NCBI RefSeq assembly: GCF_009846865.1
Contig: NZ_WUWN01000015.1
Span: 19,152-83,151 of the forward strand
Source: Puerhibacterium puerhi
Lineage (GTDB): Bacteria; Actinomycetota; Actinomycetes; Actinomycetales; Cellulomonadaceae
Direction: 5' to 3'
Length of the DNA: 64,000 bases
In this document: piece after piece, positions 58,454-64,000 of the stretch
Layout of the letters: every line of letters begins with the position of its first letter
How positions within the stretch are numbered: the stretch's first letter is position 1
Made by a program: the position numbers and the translations under genes
Notes under the pieces: generated by a model
Seen by the model: the letters and a program-made list of their open reading frames with translations, nothing else
What the model was told of the DNA's origin: nothing
Databases searched by the model: none

Positions 58454-58638
58454 GGGCTCTCGGGCTGCTGCTGTTCGCGTCCGCGTTCGCGGTGGTCGCC
58501 GCGTCGCTCGCGTACGCCGTGCGGCACCCGCGCCGGCGCGGCGACCCCTTCGAGCGCAGGAGGTGGTGGGGGATCGTCGGCGTCGGCTACTTCCTCGTCG
58601 CGTTCCTCTCCTCGCTGGTGCTCTTCAGGCTCGGGTGA
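58450..58638 (+). CDS. Small membrane protein, hypothetical
   Basis: A 62-residue protein with two hydrophobic segments (about 3-22 and 40-60). A charged middle reads RHPRRRGDPFERRRWWGI, placing several arginines and tryptophans at the membrane interface. It begins in the stop of the preceding small gene (ATGA) and ends 40 bases before the next. The function is unknown. GC-biased third positions and the coupled start support a real gene. Confidence 0.65.
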   Translation: MRALGLLLFASAFAVVAASLAYAVRHPRRRGDPFERRRWWGIVGVGYFLVAFLSSLVLFRLG

Positions 58639-58678
58639 TGAGACCGACGGCACCTGACGACACTCGAAGGGGATGCGG

Positions 58679-58879
58679 ATGACACGACTGCGTGAGTACG
58701 CGCCGACCTTCGCCGGCGCCGCGGCGGCCGCCGCCGGCGGGATCGTCGCCCTGGCAGCCGTCTTCGCCGTAGGCCGCACGCTCGCGCCGTGGGCGACGCT
58801 CGGCATCGTGGTCGCCGGGGCCGTGGGCGCCGGGCTCGTCGTCGGCCTCGGCCTACGTCGCCGGCTGCGGCGTCGCTGA
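58679..58879 (+). CDS. Small membrane protein, hypothetical
   Basis: A 66-residue protein with two hydrophobic helices (about residues 11-31 and 38-57) and a strongly basic C-terminus (RRRLRRR). ATG 58679 is favoured over 58673 because GAAGGGG stands 5 bases before it. It is the third of three small membrane-protein genes in a row. The family is not recognised. The arginine tail would keep the C-terminus in the cytoplasm. Confidence 0.6.
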   Translation: MTRLREYAPTFAGAAAAAAGGIVALAAVFAVGRTLAPWATLGIVVAGAVGAGLVVGLGLRRRLRRR

Positions 58880-59353
58880 CCACGTCCGCTTGCGACCACG
58901 CTGCGTCCGCGGCGCCGACGACCGACGCCGTGTGCCGGGTGTCGCGAACCGACCTCGGTCGAGGGGGACAGGGTGTCAGGCGCCGCGCCGTCGTCGTCGG
59001 CCGGCCACGATCGCTCAGCCGCCCGCGCCGTCGTCGTCGGCGTGGCCACCTCTCTGTTCGGTGAATCGTTGGCTGATCGGTGATCCGGATCGCCGATCAG
59101 CCAACGATTCACCGAACAGACCGGCGGAGCGGGGCGGCTACCGACCGGACGGGGGAGTCGCCGGACGGGCGAACCACCGGACAGCGACCACACCGGGCGG
59201 GCGACCCACCGAACCGAGGCGGCAGGCGCGCGGGCGACCCGCGGCCGCCGCGCCGACGCGGCAGGGCCGCCCACGCGGCGCTACGGTCGGAACCGACGCC
59301 GTCGTGCCTGCGGGCGCGGCGGTGAACCCCGACCCCCGAGCGAAGGAGCAGTC
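58880..59353. other. Non-coding region with perfect hairpin element
   Basis: Apart from the perfect 28-12-28 hairpin element (59053-59120) and its flanking GACCGGCGGAGCGGG, which also follows the degenerate copy, no gene or RNA is seen. The last bases carry GAAGGAG, the ribosome site of the OsmC gene. Confidence 0.7.
59053..59120. repeat. 28-12-28 hairpin element, perfect copy
   Basis: Arms 59053-59080 and 59093-59120 are exact reverse complements (28 bp). The 12-base loop itself contains the palindrome GATCCGGATC. It is AT-richer than its surroundings and has no coding content on either strand. Confidence 0.9.
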
Positions 59354-59794
59354 ATGGCCACCCGTACCGCACGCACCGCCTGGAGCGGCACCCTCAACGA
59401 GGGCTCCGGCCAGGTGGAGCTGACGAGCTCCGGCACCGGCACGTTCGACGTCTCGTTCCCGCGCCGCACCGCCGACCAGGCCGAGGGCGTCACCAGCCCG
59501 GAGGAGCTCATCGCTGCCGCCCACACCTCCTGCTTCGCCATGCAGTTCTCCGGGCTGCTCGGCAAGGCCGGCGGCACGCCGGAGCAGGTGGAGGTCACCG
59601 CGGACGTCACCGTCACGCCGGTCTCCGGCGGCCTGCAGATCTCGAAGATCGCGCTCAAGGTCCGCGGCTACGCCTCCGGCGTGGACGAGGAGACGTTCCG
59701 CAAGACCGCCGAGGAGGCCAAGGACACCTGCCCGGTCTCCGTGGCCCTCAAGAACGTCCCGGAGATGACCCTCGACGTCGAGTACGAGGGCTGA
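59354..59794 (+). CDS. OsmC-family peroxidase
   Basis: A 146-residue OsmC-type organic hydroperoxide peroxidase. The typical N-terminus TARTAWSGTLNEGSGQVEL is followed by GVTSPEELIAAAHTSCFAMQFSGLL with the peroxidatic cysteine near residue 56. KDTCPVSVALKNVPEMTLDVEY carries the second cysteine near 123. ATG 59354 has GAAGGAG at good spacing. A 16-bp hairpin terminator follows, so it is monocistronic. It differs from the OsmC-like protein at 10833 in sequence and motif context. Confidence 0.94.
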   Translation: MATRTARTAWSGTLNEGSGQVELTSSGTGTFDVSFPRRTADQAEGVTSPEELIAAAHTSCFAMQFSGLLGKAGGTPEQVEVTADVTVTPVSGGLQISKIALKVRGYASGVDEETFRKTAEEAKDTCPVSVALKNVPEMTLDVEYEG

Positions 59795-59830
59795 CGGCCC
59801 GGACCGATCCCCGGCCGTCCGACGGCCGCC

Positions 59831-59866
59831 CGACGGGCCCGCACCACCGATGGTGCGGGCCCGTCG
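59831..59866 (+). terminator. Terminator hairpin after osmC
   Basis: A perfect 16-bp stem (59831-59846 with 59851-59866) and 4-base loop, 37 bases after the OsmC stop. Confidence 0.75.
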
Positions 59867-60022
59867 CCGTCCGCGATGCCGCCGGGGCGGGGCCGACGGC
59901 GGGCGCGGACCCGCCCGCACGCGGCGGCCGCGCCCGTGCGACCGGCCGGGCAGGCCCGCACGATGGAGGGGACACCGCCGACGGCGGCGCCGCACGGACC
60001 ACCGCAGCGAGAGGGGCCGCCC

Positions 60023-61504
60023 ATGGCCTCCGTCGACGACGCCCCCGACGTCACCCGCGACGACGTCCCCGACGACCCCGTCGCGGCCTACCTCCAGGCC
60101 CACCGGGAGCGCCTCCTGAACCGCCTCTCGGAGTGGGTGCGCATCCCCTCGGTGGCGGGCGTGCCGGAGCGGCACCACCACCTGCTGCGGTCGGCCAACT
60201 GGCTGTCCGGCGCGCTGCGCGACATCGGGTTCCCGGTCACCGAGGTGTGGCCGGGCGACGACGGCGAGGCCGTCTACGGCGCGTGGTGCGAGGCGCCGGG
60301 CGCGCCGACGGTCCTGGTCTACAGCCACCACGACGTGCGCGCGGTCAAGGAGGACAACTGGGACCAGACGTCCCCGTTCGACCCCGTCGCGCGCGACGGC
60401 CGCCTGTACGGCCGCGGCACCTCGGACGCCAAGGGGCAGGTCGCCGCGCACCTGTGGGGCGTGCGTTCCCACCTCGCCACGACGCGGCGCACCGGGCCCG
60501 CGGTGAACCTCAAGCTCGTGGTCGAGGGCGAGGAGGAGGCCGGCTCACCCGGCCTCGCCCGGCTGCTCGACGAGCACCGCGAGAAGCTCGCCGCCGACCT
60601 CGTGGTCTTCTCGGACACGCTGCTCTGGCGCACCGACCACCCGGCGGCGTGCACCAGCGTGCGCGGGATGCTGGGTGCACGGCTGGAGGTCTACGGTCCG
60701 TACACCGACATCCACAGCGGCGCCGTGTCCGGGGCTGCGCCCAACCCCGCCGTCGAGCTGGCCCGCCTGATCGCGCAGCTCCACGACGACCACGGGCGGA
60801 TCACCCTGCCGGGCTTCTACGACCCTGTCCCGGAGCTGCCGCAGGAGCGCCGTGACGCCCTCGCGAGGCTGCCGTTCGACGAGGAGGACTGGCTGATCCG
60901 CTCCCACACCCGCAGCGTGGGCGGCGAGGAGGGCTACACGGTGCTCGAGCGCCTGTGGGAGCGGCCCGCGCTGGAGGTCATCGCGATGACGGCCGGCGAC
61001 CCCGTCGGGGTGTCACGGGCGTCAATCCCGTCGATGGCGTCGGCCGACCTCAGCATCCGCACGGTCGCGGGACAGTCGGTGCACGACGTCGCCGACCAGC
61101 TGCGCGCGTGGGTGGACGAGCGGGTCGGCGACCGGTTCGGGCACGAGCTGACCGTCTCCATGCCGACCTCCCAGGAGGCCTACCGGACGCCGGAAGTCCC
61201 CGCCCTCGACGCCCTCACGCGTGCCATCGCCAGGGGCTTCGGCGTGGACGTCGGCGACGTGGGCCGGATGGGCAACGCCGGCGGCGGGCCGGCGGACCTG
61301 CTGGCCACGGCGGTCGACGCGCCGATCCTCTTCTTCGGCACCGGGCTGGTCGAGGACAACTGGCACGACAGCGACGAGAGCGTGCGCATCGACGTCCTGC
61401 TGTCGGGGGCCGCCACGCTGGCCCACCTGTGGGCCGAGCTCGGCGCGACGACGCCGGAGGAGGCGGCCGGGCGGGCGGCCGAGGAGGCGACGAGGGCGAG
61501 CTAG
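60023..61504 (+). CDS. M20-family dipeptidase/peptidase
   Basis: A 493-residue metallopeptidase of the M20 family (carnosinase/dipeptidase branch). Metal ligands appear in VLVYSHHDVRAV near residue 102, YGRGTSDAKGQVAAH near 137 and VEGEEEAGSPGL near 172. The dimerisation or lid domain contains YTDIHSGAVSGAAPNPAVEL with its conserved His. The late GNAGGGPADLLATAVDAPILFFGTG precedes the final metal His (NWHDSDESV). It probably releases amino acids from dipeptides or N-acyl substrates in the cytoplasm. ATG 60023 follows GAGAGGGG. Confidence 0.93.
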   Translation: MASVDDAPDVTRDDVPDDPVAAYLQAHRERLLNRLSEWVRIPSVAGVPERHHHLLRSANWLSGALRDIGFPVTEVWPGDDGEAVYGAWCEAPGAPTVLVYSHHDVRAVKEDNWDQTSPFDPVARDGRLYGRGTSDAKGQVAAHLWGVRSHLATTRRTGPAVNLKLVVEGEEEAGSPGLARLLDEHREKLAADLVVFSDTLLWRTDHPAACTSVRGMLGARLEVYGPYTDIHSGAVSGAAPNPAVELARLIAQLHDDHGRITLPGFYDPVPELPQERRDALARLPFDEEDWLIRSHTRSVGGEEGYTVLERLWERPALEVIAMTAGDPVGVSRASIPSMASADLSIRTVAGQSVHDVADQLRAWVDERVGDRFGHELTVSMPTSQEAYRTPEVPALDALTRAIARGFGVDVGDVGRMGNAGGGPADLLATAVDAPILFFGTGLVEDNWHDSDESVRIDVLLSGAATLAHLWAELGATTPEEAAGRAAEEATRAS

Positions 61505-61532
61505 CCGCGCGCCCTGCCGCTCGTCCCGGCGG

Positions 61533-62603
61533 TCACTTCTCCTTGGACAGCGGCGGCGTCGTGGCGTCCCGCTCGTCCAGCAGGGCGTCGACCATCTCGA
61601 GCACGGCCTGGCGGGTGGTGCGCCGCGGCGCCCAGTCCAGCTCCTCGCGGGCCCGGGCGGCGTCGAGCTGCGGCACCTGCATCGCCATGTCGAGGTAGCC
61701 CTCGCCGACGCTGACGAGCCGGAGCCGCCACGCCAGGGCGAGCGCCGTGCGGACCACGGCGACGGGCAGCTCGACCGTGCGGCCGCCGGACAGCAGGTCC
61801 GCCAGGTCCCGGCCGGTGAGCACCTCGTCGGAGGCGAGGTTAAACGTGCCGGCCTGCCGCTGGACCACGGCCGCGCGGACGGCCCGGGCCGCGTCGTCGG
61901 CGTGCATCGCCTGCAGCCGCAGCCCGGCCGGGAGGGGGAGCACGGGGAAGCGTGGCCGGGTGCCGGGCCCGGACGTCCCGACCAGGCGCACCACGCGCGA
62001 CGCCAGGACGCCGAGGAAGATGCCCGCCACCTCGGCGCCCGCCGCGGCCTGGAACATCAGCGCCGGACGGAACCGGGTCACGGTCAGCTCGGGGTGGCGC
62101 TCCTCGAGCTCGTCGAGCAGCTGCTCCTGCGCCGCCTTGTCCACGGAGTAGTCGGACGTGGCGATGCCCCGGGCGGGCCAGGACTCGTCGACGAGGTGGT
62201 CGTCCGCGGGACGGGGGGAGTAGGCGCCGACGGACGAGACGACCACCAGGTGCGGCACCCCGGCGCGGACCACGGCGTCCAGCACCGCCCGGGTGCCGCC
62301 CACGTTCACGAGCTTCTGGTACGCGCGGTCGTGGCTCGGCTGGATCGCCCACGCGAGGTGCACGACGGCGTCCGCCCCCGCCAGCGCCTTGTCCAGACCG
62401 CCCCGGACGTGGTCGGCCGTCCCCGCGAGGTCGACGCGGACCCACTCGGCCCGGTCGTGCGGGTAGCCGACCGTGCTGCTGCCGTCGGCGCGCGGCACGC
62501 GGCGCGCCACCCCGACGATCGACGTGACGGCGGGCTCCTCGGCGAGCGCGCGCAGCACCGCCGTCCCGACGTTGCCGCTCGCTCCCACCACGACGACGCG
62601 CAT
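61533..62603 (-). CDS. NAD-dependent epimerase/dehydratase (extended SDR)
   Basis: A 356-residue extended short-chain dehydrogenase. The Rossmann motif VVVVGASGNVGTAVLRAL is at the N-terminus. DAVVHLAWAIQPS and VVVSSVGAYSPR lie near residues 80 and 118, and the catalytic YSVDK near 150. The C-terminal part includes FNLASDEVLTGRDLADLL. The precise sugar or isoprenoid substrate is not evident. ATG 62603 is preceded by GGGAGGAG on the minus strand. It converges with the peptidase gene, whose stop is 28 bases away. Confidence 0.91.
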   Translation of the reverse strand: MRVVVVGASGNVGTAVLRALAEEPAVTSIVGVARRVPRADGSSTVGYPHDRAEWVRVDLAGTADHVRGGLDKALAGADAVVHLAWAIQPSHDRAYQKLVNVGGTRAVLDAVVRAGVPHLVVVSSVGAYSPRPADDHLVDESWPARGIATSDYSVDKAAQEQLLDELEERHPELTVTRFRPALMFQAAAGAEVAGIFLGVLASRVVRLVGTSGPGTRPRFPVLPLPAGLRLQAMHADDAARAVRAAVVQRQAGTFNLASDEVLTGRDLADLLSGGRTVELPVAVVRTALALAWRLRLVSVGEGYLDMAMQVPQLDAARAREELDWAPRRTTRQAVLEMVDALLDERDATTPPLSKEK

Positions 62604-62659
62604 GGACGCTCCTCCCGGCGCCGACGCCCGGTGCGCCGGCGAGCTCGCCTGTGGCGACG

Positions 62660-63349
62660 CTAGCCCGGCCCGGGCCGCCCCGCGCGCGCGGCCTCGTCGT
62701 CCGGGCCGCCGGCCAGGTAGCCGGCGAGCACGCGGAACGACTCGAGCACGAGCCGCTCCACCTCCGCCCGGGAGACGCCCGAGCCACCCTCGAGCCACGC
62801 GGCGACGACCCGCTCGACGAGCGCCACCCAGCCCTGGGTCAGCAGCCGGGCCTGCGGCCCCGCGGCCGGCGGGACGCCGAGGCCGGCGGTGACGCGCTCG
62901 ACGAGCGTGCCGCGCAGGTCGGCGAGCGCGGCCTCCGTCTCGTCGTCGCCCGCCAGCGCGCCCTGCCACACGGCCAGCCACGTGTGCCGGTGCGCGACGA
63001 CGGAGTCGAGGAAGGCGGTCAGGCGGGCCGCCGCCCGCGTGGTGTCCGGGGCGCCGGTGGCCGGTGCGCCGGTGTCCGGGGCGCCGGTGGCCGGGCCGGC
63101 CGGCGGTGCGGGCGGCGCCGCGTCAGTGGTCAGCGCCGCGCGGGCGTCGTCGACGGCGGTCGCGGCCACGGCACGGCGCAGGCCGGCGGCCGTGCCGAAG
63201 TAGTGGAAGACCAGGGGCTTCGAGGCGCCCGCGCGCGCGGCGACGGCGGCGGCGCCGAGGCGGTCGAGGCCGTCCGCCTCGGCGACGGCGAGGGCGGCCT
63301 CGAGCAGCTCGGCACGGCGGTCGGCGGGGTCGCGACGGGCGGGGCTCAC
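62660..63349 (-). CDS. TetR-family transcriptional regulator
   Basis: A 229-residue TetR-type repressor. The N-terminal HTH reads RRAELLEAALAVAEADGLDRLGAAAVAARAGASKPLVFHYFGTAAGLRRAV. A variable helical ligand domain follows, interrupted near residues 75-95 by an Ala/Pro/Thr-rich linker with a repeated TGAPDTGAPATG. GTG 63349 is the likely start, directly at the conserved N-terminus. Two copies of a GTTGACCA-N-TGGTCAAC operator lie between it and the divergent ABC-like gene, so it probably controls both. Confidence 0.92.
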   Translation of the reverse strand: MSPARRDPADRRAELLEAALAVAEADGLDRLGAAAVAARAGASKPLVFHYFGTAAGLRRAVAATAVDDARAALTTDAAPPAPPAGPATGAPDTGAPATGAPDTTRAAARLTAFLDSVVAHRHTWLAVWQGALAGDDETEAALADLRGTLVERVTAGLGVPPAAGPQARLLTQGWVALVERVVAAWLEGGSGVSRAEVERLVLESFRVLAGYLAGGPDDEAARAGRPGPG

Positions 63350-63369
63350 CGGACCAGTGTCCCCCAATT

Positions 63370-63418
63370 GTTGACCACTGGTCAACGGTGGGCGTACCGT
63401 TGTTGACCAGTGATCAAC
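63370..63418. promoter_or_regulatory. Tandem palindromic operators for the TetR regulator
   Basis: Site 1 (63370-63386) is a perfect 8-1-8 palindrome, GTTGACCA-C-TGGTCAAC. Site 2 (63402-63418) has the same left arm and one mismatch in the right. Centres are 32 bases apart with a TACCGT hexamer between them. They lie between the divergent TetR and ABC-like genes. Confidence 0.75.
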
Positions 63419-63485
63419 GGCCGATCCCGGCCGGGCGCACCGGCCGGACCGGCCGGTCCCGCTCTCCACGCAGGCAAGGTAGTCA

Positions 63486-64000
63486 GTGCCCCTCCAGCTC
63501 ACGCAGGTCCGTGTCGACGGCCGCCGCGAGGTCCTGCTCGCCCCCGTCGACCTCGTGCTGTCCCCCGGCGAGCGCGTGCTGCTCGCCGCCGAGCCCGGGC
63601 ACGGCCACACGGCGCTCGCGCTCGCGGCGACCGGGCGGCTGCGGCCCGACGCCGGGCAGGTGGCGCTGACCGGCGCGGGCGACCCGGGCGCCGGCGGTGT
63701 CGCGGAGCCTGCGTCCGACGCCGCGGAGGCCGCCACCACGGAGGTCGCCGCGCTGCGCGCCGCCACCGCCGTCGTCGACGTGCCCGGCGTCGACGAGCCG
63801 GACGAGGCGCTCACCGTGGGCGCGGTCGTGGCCGAGGGCCTGGTGTACGCGGGCCGGCGGGCGCTGCCGCGCGACGTGCGCGCCTGGCTCGCCGACGTGG
63901 CGGAACGCTGGGCGCCCCGCTGGGCCGGCGCCGCCGCGCAGCCCACGCCCGACGTCGCCGAGGCCGCCGCCGCAGCCGCCGACGCCGCCGGTGTCGACGC
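63486..64000 (+). CDS. ABC ATPase-like protein with degenerate Walker A (3' end outside window)
   Basis: The first ~171 residues of an ABC-type ATP-binding protein, starting at GTG 63486 and cut by the window end. The opening LQLTQVRVDGRREVLLAPVDLVLSPGERVLLAAEPGHGHTALALAA has the layout of an ABC domain. Where the Walker A lysine is expected, however, it reads EPGHGHT, so ATP binding is doubtful. A long Ala/Asp-rich stretch follows. Such degenerate ATPases occur beside TetR regulators and YhgE/Pip membrane proteins in Micrococcales; whether one follows here cannot be seen. Confidence 0.75.
   Translation, partial: MPLQLTQVRVDGRREVLLAPVDLVLSPGERVLLAAEPGHGHTALALAATGRLRPDAGQVALTGAGDPGAGGVAEPASDAAEAATTEVAALRAATAVVDVPGVDEPDEALTVGAVVAEGLVYAGRRALPRDVRAWLADVAERWAPRWAGAAAQPTPDVAEAAAAAADAAGVD

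Overview
The window is very GC-rich DNA with the codon bias of a high-GC actinobacterium. A GlnR-type regulator, a Crp/GlxR-like regulator, DUF2516, DUF5063 beside recR, DUF6318 and many apparently leaderless promoters all fit. An origin in Micrococcales close to Cellulomonadaceae/Promicromonosporaceae is an inference from gene content. About 70 coding genes, one intact tRNA and one integrated mobile element were identified.

Layout. 1-8.1 kb: 3' end of a CorA-type transporter, an ABC exporter with a DesK/DesR-like two-component system, recR with a DUF5063 gene, and a second ABC exporter whose permease seems to carry a 5' frameshift. 8.1-14.4 kb: a TPR-GGDEF cyclase, a TSUP exporter, an OsmC protein, lysC-asd (lysC has an internal beta-subunit start) and an SdpI-like protein. 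14.4-20.4 kb: two secreted proteins divergent from a five-gene YtrA-type operon (GntR, ABC, permease, ABC, permease) with a perfect 15-bp-arm operator. 20.4-29.9 kb: a BASS transporter, an amidotransferase, a secreted M6 protease with chitin-binding repeats, a Nudix hydrolase, a DAHP synthase preceded by a Trp-Tyr-Trp-Phe leader peptide and attenuator, an AbiEi-like protein flanked by dispersed repeats, and a ferredoxin-type reductase.

30,010-39,756: an actinomycete integrative and conjugative element (AICE) of about 9.7 kb in the 3' half of tRNA-Pro(CGG), bounded by exact 45-bp direct repeats. Its plus-strand operon runs activator - hypothetical - FtsK/Tra ATPase - RepSA-type initiator - Xis - Int. 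Its minus-strand cargo is an XRE-DUF5919 regulator, an inositol-monophosphatase-like enzyme, and a restriction-modification pair: an MT-A70 methyltransferase with a C-terminal HTH, and a BglII/BstYI-family endonuclease. The methyltransferase promoter carries an 11-bp-arm inverted repeat in which each arm contains AGATCT, the BglII site. This suggests control of the system by its own recognition sequence and is the most interesting signal here.

39.7-64 kb: housekeeping genes, including a metallophosphoesterase, a class A PBP, DUF4177, RidA, a Crp-family regulator, nth, an alpha/beta hydrolase without its usual nucleophile, glnR, YceI, nitrobindin-like, YgfZ, FUSC, FmdA, a Phd/PIN toxin-antitoxin pair, DUF2516, asparaginase, dtd and an S66 peptidase. 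Next comes a repeat-rich stretch with two copies of a 28-12-28 hairpin element around three small membrane proteins. After it lie OsmC, an M20 dipeptidase, an SDR epimerase, and a TetR regulator divergent from an ABC-like gene cut by the window end.
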